A stretch of 64,000 nucleotides of DNA from Bacteroidota bacterium (lineage in GTDB: Bacteria > Bacteroidota > Bacteroidia > AKYH767-A > OLB10): positions 1 to 64,000 of the forward strand of contig JADJOH010000002.1 in the NCBI GenBank assembly GCA_016713925.1, read 5' to 3'. The translations under genes were made by a program, and so were the position numbers. Of the stretch, positions 29,470 to 38,372 are shown piece by piece. Each line of letters begins with the position of its first letter. The stretch's first letter is position 1. The notes beneath the pieces were generated by a model. The model made no database searches. It was not told the origin of the DNA and saw only the letters and a program-made list of their open reading frames with translations.

Positions 29470-30193
29470 CTACGCGGGCATCATCACGTTACACTCATTG
29501 GAGCCAAATGGCATCAGTCCTACTCAACCTCATTCTTTATAGCTTACCAGTTGTATTACAAGTTGATTAAAAGCTACAGAAATTTACTTTTATTCTCTTT
29601 ACTCCAATTACAACGTACTATACTTGCTTATTCAATGAATGAAATGTTTCACATTTGTCATAAAAATATCAGATAATAAGTAAGGAATAATTGCTTATAA
29701 AAAGATAGAATGCAGTAGCAAGATTCAGGAATTAAAACGCTATTCAGACTGAAGCCAATAGGAATAGTGGGAGTGAAAAATTCTGCACTTTTTGCTCCAA
29801 AGGAATTTTTCAGTAACTTTGACTGACGACATCCATAGATATGGAAAATAATACTATTTAAACGTTGACAAATTCTTTAAACATTGTACCCACCTGTTTA
29901 ATAAAGGCAGACGTTCTTAGAGACAGTAACGTTAAACCGGCCCGCATTTATACGAATTGAACGATGCTAACCCAAATTCACAAAACTTTTACAATCTGGC
30001 AGAATATTAAATTGGGAACCATCTATGCAAATCAAATATCCGACGACTTATACACCTGTGCATTGAAAAATTCAGCATGAAGCATACTCAAGAACACCTT
30101 TAAATAATGTTGAACAGAAAGATGGCACGACCGGATAACCTAAAATTCAACCTATACCGACCTGAACTAAACACATCTATATATTAAAAAATT
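29470..30193. other. Long intergenic stretch, no gene seen
   Basis: 724 bases, A+T-rich, with stops in all frames on both strands and no ORF above about 40 codons that looks coding. No repeat, RNA fold or clear terminator was noticed. It may contain the promoter of the lemA operon: CATCTATATATTAAAAAATT lies just before ATG 30194, but there is no good TAnnTTTG word. Confidence 0.5.
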
Positions 30194-30745
30194 ATGACAG
30201 CCCTCTTAATAACCGGCGGCATCCTGATGTTGTTGCTGCTCTACTTTATTTCAGTCTTCAATGAGCTGACCAAAGAACGCGTTTTAGTCCGGGAAGGATG
30301 GAGCGGTATTGGCACATTTTTACAGCAGCGATTAGATGTTATTCCCAATCTGGTGGAAATTGTTAAGGGATACGCCGGCCATGAAAACAAAACGCTTACA
30401 GATGTAATTCGTGCACGCAATGAATCGATCTCTGCACTGACTCCTGAAGCGCAAATTGAAGCCGCTAAACACATGGGAGCAGCCATGATTAACTTTAAGT
30501 CATTATCTGAAAATTACCCCGACCTGAAAACAAATCAAAATTTCATCAAACTGCAGGAGCAATTGGCTGATCTGGAAGAAAAAATTAATCAAAGCCGGAG
30601 ATACTACAATGGAACTGTTCGCGAGTTCAACCAGAGCATTGCGGTATTTCCAAAAAATCTGGTGGCAGGAATGTTTGGTTTTAAAGAAGCCACTTTTTTC
30701 GCTGAAGATGAAGCAGCCGCCAAAGCTCCCGGAATTTCTTTTTAG
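30194..30745 (+). CDS. lemA: LemA family protein
   Basis: 183 residues from ATG 30194. One N-terminal membrane segment (ALLITGGILMLLLLYFISVFNEL) is followed by a helical domain with the LemA hallmarks VREGWSGIGTFLQQRLDVIPNL, and later SRRYYNGTVREFNQSIAVFP and a FGF-x-E-like GMFGFKEATFF ending. LemA proteins are membrane-anchored with a helical cytoplasmic or periplasmic part; their function is poorly known. The following gene (DUF2207) starts 10 bases after the stop. The LemA plus DUF2207/TPM-type pairing is frequent in bacteria, supporting one operon. Confidence 0.9.
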   Translation: MTALLITGGILMLLLLYFISVFNELTKERVLVREGWSGIGTFLQQRLDVIPNLVEIVKGYAGHENKTLTDVIRARNESISALTPEAQIEAAKHMGAAMINFKSLSENYPDLKTNQNFIKLQEQLADLEEKINQSRRYYNGTVREFNQSIAVFPKNLVAGMFGFKEATFFAEDEAAAKAPGISF

Positions 30746-30755
30746 ACCACTGCGT

Positions 30756-32870
30756 ATGAAGCAATTTCTGATCATTTTGCTATTGCTGTGCATTTTCCGG
30801 AGCACAATCCACGCACAAAGTTTTACCGGACAAGCTGACACCTATTTTTCCAAAACGGAGTATTCCAATTTGATAAAACAAGGAGCCATACAGGTGGCTC
30901 GTGATGCTCACTTTCCGGAGAATGTTTTCACAGAAGTTTACGATGTGCATCAACAGGAAATTACAACACTCGCAACACCTGTCATCATTAAAAAATTCAA
31001 GTGGCTCGAAAGCGGTTTTCACACCCGGCCCGTCCCGCAGTCTGCAGCATGGAAAAAAAGAAAAGAAAGTTATACCCGTGAATTACTGCGTGGTGTACGT
31101 GATGCACTCTATGCCAACGAAGCTTTTACAAAAGCACTGCTTACTATTGACGAGACAGACAGGATCATTTCCTTTTCGTCAGCAATTAAAATCGAAAAAG
31201 ATGGAATGCTACATGTTATTGAAACTATAAAAATATATAATGGTGAAGGTGGTAATAATGATGAAATAAAACGAGGGATCGTACGTGAATTCCCAACCCG
31301 GTACACCACTTCAGCAGGCCTGGTTTCAACGATTCCTTTTCAACTGATCAGCGCAACAAAAAATGGAGAAACTGAACCTTACAAACAGGAACAAGCCGCA
31401 AATGGATGGAGGTGTTACTTTGGAAGTGCGGACATTTTTCTGGAACGCGGCTATTACACCTATGTCCTCACTTACCGAACCGCCCGACAAATCATTTTTC
31501 ATGATGAAAAAGATGAGCTGTATTGGAACGTAAACGGTACAGGATGGAGCTTTACGGCGGATAAAGTGAGTTGTAGTATCACATTTCCGCAGGGATCAAA
31601 AATAACCGAAAACAATTGCTACACCGGAGTTCAGGGCTCACAGGCTGCCAATTGCGGTTATACAACTATCAACGATAGTACGGTAACATTTCAAAGCAAT
31701 CAACCATTGCAGGCATACGAAGGACTAACGGTTTCTGTTTGTATTCAGAAAGGAATCATAACTGCACCTACGTCACTGCAACAAGGATGGCTATTGCTGA
31801 AAGATAATTTCATTTTGCCCCTGCTTGTACTTGCTCTGCTGTTGCTGCTGGCTTTCAATTACCTTTCCTGGAGGCGCGTAGGAAGAGACCCTGATCAAGG
31901 AAACATCATTCCGCAGTTTGAACCTCCCGATGGCTTTTCTCCGGCAGATTGCGGGTTTTTACTTAAGCAAGATTACAGTGCCCGGTTTTTTACAGCGTCA
32001 ATTGTTGATTACGCCGTAAATCGCAAAGTAGACATCGAAGTAAAGCGTGAAGGATTGCTGCTAAAATCCCCGGTTTACTATTTCCACAAACCGGCTCATA
32101 TCGCAGGTGAGTACGAACGCGATGACATCCGCTACCACTGGTACGGGTATGATATTGAAGATTTTTTTGGACAAAAAGCTGCCAAAGGAGAATATAACAC
32201 GCTCATCGCATCTCGCTACAATAATTTGTATACTCAGTTGAAAAAACGCATGCAAATAAGCAGAGGGGTAACGAATAGTTTCCGGGGGTTGTTTTCGCGT
32301 AACGAAGGATATGTAGGATTGGGCATTTTTTATCTGTTCCTGTGCGGATTCGGAACCATGATTTACTTTGTCGTAAATGGTGGTACACCGGTTACAGTTA
32401 CCATATCTATCGTCCTGCTGATTTCAGGAATTGTCATCCAGATTCTTTTTAGCAGGTGGATGCGTGCCTATACCAAAGAAGGAAGAAAGATGACCGACCT
32501 GGTGCTGGGTTTTAAACGGTATCTGGAAACCGCAGAACAAAAAAGGTTTGATGCGCTAAATCCTCCCGGGATGACCATGCAGCTATTTGAAAAGTATTTA
32601 CCGTATGCCATTGCCCTGGATTGTGAAAACGAATGGTCTGCAAAGTTTGAGCACGTGATCCAACAAGCCATTGAAAGCGGCTATCAACCGGGCTTCTATC
32701 GTATGCAGGGAAGTACATTTAATGCTTCTTCCTTTACTTCCGGCTTTTCATCAGGCATCAGCAGTACCATAGCTTCGGCTTCCACCCCACCGAGCAGTAG
32801 CAGCGGAGGAAGCGGAGGTGGCGGCAGTAGTGGTGGCGGAGGAGGAGGCGGTGGCGGTGGTGGATGGTGA
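30756..32870 (+). CDS. DUF2207 membrane protein with Gly-rich tail
   Basis: 704 residues from ATG 30756, which gives a clean signal peptide (MKQFLIILLLLCIFRSTIHAQ); upstream in-frame codons overlap lemA and are rejected. Residues 21-130 form an extra N-terminal region I do not recognise. From about 145 to 345 the DUF2207 domain follows (RIISFSSAIKIEKDGMLHVIETIKI, then IKRGIVREFPT). A membrane segment lies at about 350-370 with the WRRVGRDPDQGNIIPQFEPP motif after it, and two more at about 520-565. The protein ends in a Ser/Gly run (residues about 680-704) typical of this family. Domain function is unknown. It is co-transcribed with lemA. Confidence 0.85.
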   Translation: MKQFLIILLLLCIFRSTIHAQSFTGQADTYFSKTEYSNLIKQGAIQVARDAHFPENVFTEVYDVHQQEITTLATPVIIKKFKWLESGFHTRPVPQSAAWKKRKESYTRELLRGVRDALYANEAFTKALLTIDETDRIISFSSAIKIEKDGMLHVIETIKIYNGEGGNNDEIKRGIVREFPTRYTTSAGLVSTIPFQLISATKNGETEPYKQEQAANGWRCYFGSADIFLERGYYTYVLTYRTARQIIFHDEKDELYWNVNGTGWSFTADKVSCSITFPQGSKITENNCYTGVQGSQAANCGYTTINDSTVTFQSNQPLQAYEGLTVSVCIQKGIITAPTSLQQGWLLLKDNFILPLLVLALLLLLAFNYLSWRRVGRDPDQGNIIPQFEPPDGFSPADCGFLLKQDYSARFFTASIVDYAVNRKVDIEVKREGLLLKSPVYYFHKPAHIAGEYERDDIRYHWYGYDIEDFFGQKAAKGEYNTLIASRYNNLYTQLKKRMQISRGVTNSFRGLFSRNEGYVGLGIFYLFLCGFGTMIYFVVNGGTPVTVTISIVLLISGIVIQILFSRWMRAYTKEGRKMTDLVLGFKRYLETAEQKRFDALNPPGMTMQLFEKYLPYAIALDCENEWSAKFEHVIQQAIESGYQPGFYRMQGSTFNASSFTSGFSSGISSTIASASTPPSSSSGGSGGGGSSGGGGGGGGGGGW

Positions 32871-32957
32871 AGAAAATAAAGTACAGACTTTTCACCTTCT
32901 ATTAAAATGTTTTATTATTCAGGTATGTGTAATAGCTTCCCGGTAATTTGTTTACCA

Positions 32958-33197
32958 TCAACAGTTAAAGACTTTAAATTCCACCTGGTCAGTGAAAGCA
33001 TTAGGGGCAACCTGCACCGTAAGTTGTTTCAGGGCAGAGGTATAAATTTCATTTAATGGCTTGTTGCCAGGACCCGATGTAGGCGTTTCATTCATTTCTT
33101 CACCAACATTCCCGGTAGTATTTGACAAACGTGTAGCACAGTTTGACGCAGCGCAATTGATGGCATCCGACTGGCATGTATTCACATCCTTCACCAT
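32958..33197 (-). CDS. Small hypothetical protein, uncertain
   Basis: 79 codons starting at ATG 33195-33197 on the minus strand. The peptide has five cysteines (TCQSDAINCAASNCAT and a final NC) and a C-terminal half (LNEIYTSALKQLTVQVAPNAF) that could be a folded unit. There is no signal peptide or recognised domain. No ribosome or promoter signal stands out. It may be a real small gene or a remnant of a surface protein. The surrounding 32871-33465 holds no other gene; AGCAAGAAGCCGGCAGCCAG at 33405-33424 belongs to a simple dispersed word also seen near 40725. Confidence 0.35.
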   Translation of the reverse strand: MVKDVNTCQSDAINCAASNCATRLSNTTGNVGEEMNETPTSGPGNKPLNEIYTSALKQLTVQVAPNAFTDQVEFKVFNC

Positions 33198-33465
33198 TAT
33201 TCCGGGCCATTTAAAAATAGTTTTTTTAAGTTAAACCCATATTGAAATGTGGATAGGGATAATCTTCAATTTCCTAAGCATTCAAAATCCCGTTGGAAAC
33301 ACCTGGCTTTTTAACAAGTCAGAAATGAATTTCATCTCGGTTTGGCTGTGGGATTTTACTAACAGGGCTTTCATCAGGAGTCGTAGTCAGGTTTTAACAC
33401 AGCAGCAAGAAGCCGGCAGCCAGCAGCTATTTTTAAAATTTCAAATGATCTAAGATAAAGTCGCA

Positions 33466-34359
33466 TCAATTTACGACCATCACCCAGCCATTTAAATAAT
33501 CAGTATTTGTAATAGCTGTTGCTCCCTGGTTCTGGATACCAAACCCAACCGTGTACGTTCCGGCCGGTAAACCTGAAATAGCTGCTGTAGCACTGTAGGT
33601 ATCCCTGGTGATATCAATTTCTACAGCAGTATAGGAGCCACCAACAAAATTATTGATGCTTGTTGGATTTAATACGTTGGCATAACACAAGCCTATCTTT
33701 CCAAAAGTAGTGCCGGTGGTAACTGCAAGCGTGGCTGTGGCTGCTCCAACAATTTTTTGTCCGGCAGTAATTGTAACAGAAACCGTAGGCCCTACAAAAA
33801 CATATGAGACGGCATTGCCTGCAATGCTACCCCCAATAAAACCATTAAAAGTTTGCATAGCAACAATTCCTTGTGGACCTGCCGGACCTGTTGCACCTGC
33901 CGGACCTGTTGCACCTGTTGGACCTGCCGGACCCTGTGGACCTGCCGGACCCGGTGTACCGTTCGCTGAATACAGTGCATATGGAACGCTCAACAATTCA
34001 GAGGTGCCCACAATGGAATAAGAGGTGCCGCCGTTTGGATCGGTCTCTGTTTTTACGAAATAAGGTCCCATAGACCAATCCACACTTGCCATATTACCAA
34101 TCAATGGAGTGCCGTTGCCGATTTGAATACTGATTAAACCATTTCCATTGGTAGTGGTAGTATGTGTTTCAACAAAAACAGGAGTTCCGGAGGCACTACC
34201 TTGAAGTACACTTATCTTTATACCCACAGTAGCATTTAAAATGGGTAAATCCAATGTGTCGGTCATGACGGCCTGATAACTGATCCGGTTAGGTGCTTGC
34301 GCGAAGATATTTCCTTGCAACAGTAAGCAAAGTAACAACCCGGTAAAAAGAAACTTCAT
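33466..34359 (-). CDS. Secreted collagen-like (GPAGPQ) protein
   Basis: 297 residues when started at the ATG at 34359 (MKFLFTGLLLCLLLQGNIFAQ, a good signal peptide); an ATG 13 codons earlier (34398) is in frame but spoils the signal. Residues about 20-130 resemble the N-terminal domain found before tail-fibre or collagen-like parts in Bacteroidota (APNRISYQAVM, GTSELLSVPYALYSA). A collagen-like block follows with about ten Gly-X-Y triplets (GTPGPAGPQGPAGPTGATGP and on). The C-terminal about 120 residues are beta-rich with no known domain. Collagen-like tracts in bacteria form trimers and are often on the surface. There is no T9SS sorting domain. Confidence 0.75.
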   Translation of the reverse strand: MKFLFTGLLLCLLLQGNIFAQAPNRISYQAVMTDTLDLPILNATVGIKISVLQGSASGTPVFVETHTTTTNGNGLISIQIGNGTPLIGNMASVDWSMGPYFVKTETDPNGGTSYSIVGTSELLSVPYALYSANGTPGPAGPQGPAGPTGATGPAGATGPAGPQGIVAMQTFNGFIGGSIAGNAVSYVFVGPTVSVTITAGQKIVGAATATLAVTTGTTFGKIGLCYANVLNPTSINNFVGGSYTAVEIDITRDTYSATAAISGLPAGTYTVGFGIQNQGATAITNTDYLNGWVMVVN

Positions 34360-34429
34360 CTTCGTTTTTGATGTAGTGAAAGTAGTATTGTATTTCATAA
34401 TTAATAGATTTTGCAGAGTGATATATTTA

Positions 34430-35113
34430 TTAATTGGTCTTCAAGTTAAATGTACTGGATGCTGTCATTTGGATCGGCAATTTACTCCAGGTTTCTATGG
34501 AATTCCGATGTCGAATTACCACATAATAATAATTTCCGCGTAACGCGGGTGGAAGATGGAGACGGGCATTGCCTTGAACCGTTAACAGGGAGGTAGCAGC
34601 ATAAACTATACTGGATGGCGACATCGGGTCGTGTAACTCTACACGAATGGAGTCACACATTCCATTCCCCAATACTTCCGCCAGCATTCCACCTCCTAAA
34701 TAAAATCCTTCAATATACAGATGGAGATGGAGCATCACCGGTGACAGTAATGGTTGTTGAATTCCATCTCTTACTTTTCCATTACTACCATTCTTTAAAA
34801 TATAAAAGGGTTGACCCAACGTGTAACTTAATTTTCTATTCAAAGCTGTTACGGACGTGCCGGATGTACCCAAATAGGCAGGAATAATGTGAGAATAAAT
34901 TTGCGGAGGCAATGAATACGGCTGTTGTAAACCTTCGCGTATTTTACCGGAAGTGGATTGGTAAACATGGTAAAAGGGTTGACCAATCGAATAACTCATC
35001 TTTCTGTTGCCCCCTGTTAATGTAGTACCGGTAGAAACAGTGCCAGTTTGTGCCAACAGCAAATTATTGACGACAACCAGTAAAATGAAACTAATTAAAT
35101 AATTTTTTTTCAT
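34430..35113 (-). CDS. Secreted protein with duplicated N-terminal motif and a C-terminal domain shared with the metalloprotease
   Basis: 227 residues, signal peptide MKKNYLISFILLVVVNNLLLAQ. Two repeats follow: GNRKMSYSIGQPFYHVYQS...IREGLQQPYSL and LNRKLSYTLGQPFYILKNG...VRDGIQQPLLS (about residues 35-70 and 90-125). These look like the usual beta-repeats that precede C-terminal modules in Bacteroidota surface proteins. The last 100 residues (IEGFYLGGGMLAEV, CDSIRVELHD, YYYVVIRHRNSIETWSKLP) match the end of the protease at 41950-45993 in the same order and spacing. The C-terminal module is probably a cell-surface anchoring or sorting domain; that is inference. It is transcribed toward the collagen-like gene, 70 bases away. 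Confidence 0.7.
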   Translation of the reverse strand: MKKNYLISFILLVVVNNLLLAQTGTVSTGTTLTGGNRKMSYSIGQPFYHVYQSTSGKIREGLQQPYSLPPQIYSHIIPAYLGTSGTSVTALNRKLSYTLGQPFYILKNGSNGKVRDGIQQPLLSPVMLHLHLYIEGFYLGGGMLAEVLGNGMCDSIRVELHDPMSPSSIVYAATSLLTVQGNARLHLPPALRGNYYYVVIRHRNSIETWSKLPIQMTASSTFNLKTN

Positions 35114-35366
35114 TTAAATAATTTAAAGGCAATTTGCATTTCTTTTACAAAACGCACAAGAACTTTAATTGCAATGAACTTAAAGAGTTAGCAATCAGTA
35201 GTAATTTAAATAACAATTACAGCTTCATTAATCTTTTTCCTGACTACCGCACTGGGACACCTTAAATTAAAATCCGAAGAGTTCTTTGACTATCTTCAGA
35301 GTAGTTATTTTGCAGAAGACAGAAAAAGAAATAACGTCAGAGCGGAGATGAATATTTCTTCCCTAT

Positions 35367-35508
35367 AAGCCCTGTAGGGGCGGTAGCTCTGTAACCGACA
35401 AACTCCCCTATCCTTTCAACCGCCGGCAGCCGACCTTAGGTCGGCTGCCGGCATAGGTGGGAGAAGATGTGATTCTTATTTTACAGAGCTACCGCCCCTA
35501 CAGGGCTT
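35367..35508. repeat. Long nested palindrome, copy 1
   Basis: Perfect 28-base outer arms (35367-35394, starting AAGCCCTGTAGGGGCGGTAG, and 35481-35508) enclose a perfect 15-base inner inverted repeat (GCCGGCAGCCGACCT at 35422-35436 and its complement at 35438-35452). Such a unit would fold into a long hairpin as RNA or a cruciform in DNA. A second unit with a different inner stem lies at 37442-37580. The rest of the gap 35114-35964 has no gene. Confidence 0.85.
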
Positions 35509-35822
35509 CTAAATCTCAAGACTTCTCAGTTATGTTTTATCAACCTTAGGACACCCTAAGACACCCGTTAATTTACTGCAACAGATTGAATTAGTATTAC
35601 TTTTAAAATCAACTGTTTTTTTCTGCGTAAGTCAGGAGCAGTGATTTTAACAACAATTACAACTTCACTGGTCTTATTTAAAGAAACTCAATAGTTAAAT
35701 AAGGTTAAACCTGCACGGACTTCGTATGCCGTTGCAAGCCGACAAAAAACGTTATGAAAGAAATAAAATATGAAGCACCGTAAAAACTGAAAGTTGAGAT
35801 CGTGTTTATCGTTCAAATCAGC

Positions 35823-35970
35823 ATCGCGACCATGAAGCAGAATCGCGAAAAGCGATACGCTTCATGGTACACCTTTCCCGTCAACACAAGGGTAGACGGG
35901 ATCACATCGCCCGTGGTCACGTGGCGAGTGAAAACTTTAAACCTTGAACTTTAAACCTTAAACCTTAAAC
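35823..35970. repeat. Dispersed intergenic repeat with CCTTAAA heptamers, copy 1
   Basis: Contains CCATGAAGCAGAATCGCGAA, an imperfect palindrome with GCGATACGCTTCATGG, then a spacer and AACTTTAAACCTTGAACTTT followed by CCTTAAACCTTAAAC. The same layout recurs at 61340-61490. The last heptamer overlaps the stop codon of the DUF4199 gene (minus strand GTT TAA). Confidence 0.7.
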
Positions 35971-36474
35971 TATTTCCTCCGGATTCGGTTTCTTTAATAT
36001 CGCAGCCATGATGAGGGAAATGATCGCTCCGGCGAAGAGAGAACCGAGGAGGCTAAAGGTGAACATCCAGAAGGGGGATTGCATGGAGGCGGAACCTTTC
36101 ATGGCTTTTTCGATGGCGTCATCGTCCATGCCCATCTCCTGCATCTTTGTCACCTGCTTTTCCATGATGTAATCCATAAAAGTGGGATCGATGACTTGTA
36201 TGTAGAGGATGGAATAGGCGGAATAAATAATTCCACCAACTAGACAGATGACAAGACCGTGCTTGAAAATATCGGAGAATTTCATGAATCCACCTCCTAC
36301 TTCCGCCTTGTATTCTTTCACGGCCAGCAGGATGCAGACAACAGGAACTGCCAATCCAATCAGGGTGATGAGCCAGGTGCTGTCGGTACGATTCAAACCG
36401 GTGATATACATGATCAGCGACATCAGAATTGACGCCCCGGCGTAGATAAATCCGTATTTTAATGCGATTTTCAT
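35965..36474 (-). CDS. DUF4199 membrane protein
   Basis: 169 residues from ATG 36472-36474; the longer frame reaching 36891 runs over the opposite-strand protease start and is rejected. Four membrane segments: about 7-25, 33-52, 73-95 and 135-160. The sequence YGFIYAGASILMSLIMYITG...VPVVCILLAVKEYK and a charged loop with EKQVTKMQEMGMDD fit DUF4199, a Bacteroidota-restricted family of unknown function. It is divergent from the protease gene, with 57 bases between starts. Its stop codon lies in a CCTTAAA heptamer repeat. Confidence 0.8.
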   Translation of the reverse strand: MKIALKYGFIYAGASILMSLIMYITGLNRTDSTWLITLIGLAVPVVCILLAVKEYKAEVGGGFMKFSDIFKHGLVICLVGGIIYSAYSILYIQVIDPTFMDYIMEKQVTKMQEMGMDDDAIEKAMKGSASMQSPFWMFTFSLLGSLFAGAIISLIMAAILKKPNPEEIV

Positions 36475-36531
36475 AGGATACTTATATAATTTTACCTCAA
36501 AGAAAAGAGTTTCTGAGGAAGGAACAAATTT

Positions 36532-37416
36532 ATGTTTGTAAAAGCAATTGAAGAAATAAACCGCTGTACCCGACCGATCCATACGATCATGCGGAATTAT
36601 GGATCGAACAAGGTTTGGCCCGGCGCGTCCACTTTGTTTTTTGTGAATAATGAAGGCATCGCCCTCACCTGCCGACATGTGGCGGAACATCTCCTCCATG
36701 CCGAGAAGATCAATCAGCAATATCTGCTCTTTACACAAGCCCGGTTCCGGCTGAAAAAGGACGAACATTACGATAGCCACCTGAGCGAACTCGAACTTCA
36801 ATTCAACTATAACCACGAAACCATGATCCAGGCCAAGCATTCCTTCGTGGGCTGTTTCGATAAGATTACGGGCTTTGATTGTCATATGCACCCTTTCGCG
36901 GATCTGGCCATCATTCGGTTCAAGGGCTTTTCACAGATCTATTATCAGAGCTTCGCGAAATTCATTGCCGACGATACCCTGACCCGTCCCGGCCGGATGC
37001 TCTGTCGTTTGGGATTTCCGTTTCCGGAGTTTAATAACTTTTCCTACAATTATCAGAAGGATGATATTGAATGGACCCGTGAAGGAAATCCGCGCTCTCC
37101 CTCCTTTCCGATCGAAGGCATCATTACCCGGTTGATCGCGCAGCAGGGAATCATAGCGGGAATAGAAATGAGCTCTCCCGGTCTCAGGGGACAAAGCGGC
37201 GGACCCTTATTTGATGCCGATGGACTGGTGTACGGAATGCAAAGCTCTACCCGCCATTTGCACCTGGGCTTCGATCTGGAAAATCATGAAATCCCCGCCG
37301 GTGCCGGAACGAAGAAGGTGACCAATATGCCCTTTCTGCATGTCGGACAATGTGTGCATGTGTCGATAATAAAGAGCTTTTTGAAAGAATTCAATGTGAC
37401 GTATAGCGAAGCCTGA
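36532..37416 (+). CDS. Trypsin-like serine protease
   Basis: 294 residues from ATG 36532. The chymotrypsin-fold triad can be placed: His in GIALTCRHVAEHL (residue about 49), Asp in HPFADLAIIRFKG (about 124) and Ser in GLRGQSGGPLFDADG (about 222). No signal peptide or membrane segment is seen, so it is probably cytoplasmic, unlike DegP-type proteases, and there is no PDZ domain. The substrate is unknown. It is divergent from DUF4199 and shares that 57-base promoter space. A long palindrome starts 25 bases after its stop. Confidence 0.75.
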   Translation: MFVKAIEEINRCTRPIHTIMRNYGSNKVWPGASTLFFVNNEGIALTCRHVAEHLLHAEKINQQYLLFTQARFRLKKDEHYDSHLSELELQFNYNHETMIQAKHSFVGCFDKITGFDCHMHPFADLAIIRFKGFSQIYYQSFAKFIADDTLTRPGRMLCRLGFPFPEFNNFSYNYQKDDIEWTREGNPRSPSFPIEGIITRLIAQQGIIAGIEMSSPGLRGQSGGPLFDADGLVYGMQSSTRHLHLGFDLENHEIPAGAGTKKVTNMPFLHVGQCVHVSIIKSFLKEFNVTYSEA

Positions 37417-37441
37417 AGGAAGTTCTTCGATTGACAGTGAC

Positions 37442-37580
37442 AAGCCCTGTAAGGGCGGCAACTCTGTAAAAGAGATCATCTTCCCCCACCTACGTCGTCA
37501 GCCGACCTTCGGTCGGCTGACGACGGTTGTTAGGAGAAGGGGACCATATCGGTTACAGAGATGCCGCCCCTACAGGGCTT
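37442..37580. repeat. Long nested palindrome, copy 2
   Basis: Outer arms of 28 bases (37442-37469 and 37553-37580) pair with two mismatches and match the arms of the unit at 35367. The inner inverted repeat is CGTCGTCAGCCGACC (37493-37507) with its complement at 37511-37525: the core CAGCCGACC is the same as in copy 1 but the outer letters of the stem differ. It leads straight into the tandem array. Confidence 0.85.
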
Positions 37581-38364
37581 TTGCGGGAGAAGATGTTCCT
37601 TCGATAGAGATACATCCCTTAAAAGGCTTTAGTGCGAGAAGTTGGTCCTTCGGTAGAGATGCCGCCTCGACAGGGCTTTAGTGGGAGAAGATGTTCCTTC
37701 GATAGAGATACATCCCTTAAAGGGCTTTAGTGCGAGAAGTTGGTCTTTCGGTAGAGATGCCGCCCGGGCTTTATGGGAGAGGACCGGCGGTAAAAGCTGG
37801 GCTTTAGTGCGAGAAGATGTTCCTTCGATAGAGATGCATCCCTTAAAGGGCTTTAGTGCGAGAAGTTGGTCCTTCGGTAGAGATGCCGCCTCGACAGGGC
37901 TTTAGTGGGAGAAGATGAACCGTCGGTAGAGAAGCCTACCTTACAGGGCTTTAGTGCGAGAAGATGAACCGTCGGTAGAGAAGCCTACCTTACAGGGCTT
38001 TAGTGCGAGAAGATGGTCCTTCGGTAGAGATGCCGCCTCGACAAGGCTTTAGTGGGAGAAAATGGTGAAGCCTATAGGGCTTAGGCGAGATGCTGAGAGT
38101 GCCGCCTACTGGGCTTTAGTGGGAGAGACGAATGGTGGCCTACCTAGGAGAAGATGTTCCTTGAAGAGATGCATCCTTAAAGGGCTTTAGGGCGGTGGTC
38201 CTTGGAGAGATGCCCTCGACAGGGCTTTAGTGGGAGAGAGATGTCCCCTACTGGGCTTTAGTGGGGCCCTTTAAATGGTCCTTGGGGAGTGCCGCCTCGA
38301 CAAGGCTTTAGTGGGAGAAAATGGTCCTATGACAGAGATGTCCCCGCTACTGGGCTTTAATGAG
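37574..38364. repeat. Tandem array of about 17 degenerate 49-bp units
   Basis: Units begin GGGCTTTAGTG.GAGAAGAT and continue with TTCCTTCG.TAGAGAT and a variable end (ACATCCCTTAAA, GCCGCCTCGACA or GCCTACCTTACA). The word AGAGATGCCGCC..ACAGGGCTTT is the right arm of the nearby palindrome, so the array looks like repeated copies of half of that unit. Units up to about 38050 are full length; from 38060 to 38330 many are shortened. Different unit types alternate, as in unequal crossing-over. No coding frame is supported. Confidence 0.8.
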
Positions 38365-38372
38365 ATTTACCG

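Noticed and set aside
36475..36891. Long N-terminal extension of the DUF4199 frame
   Set aside because: It lies antisense to the start of the trypsin-like protease, has no family resemblance, and the ATG at 36474 gives the normal protein.
37574..38364. Possible CRISPR array
   Set aside because: Units follow each other without unique spacers, unit length is about 49 bases with no repeat/spacer alternation, and no cas genes are near.
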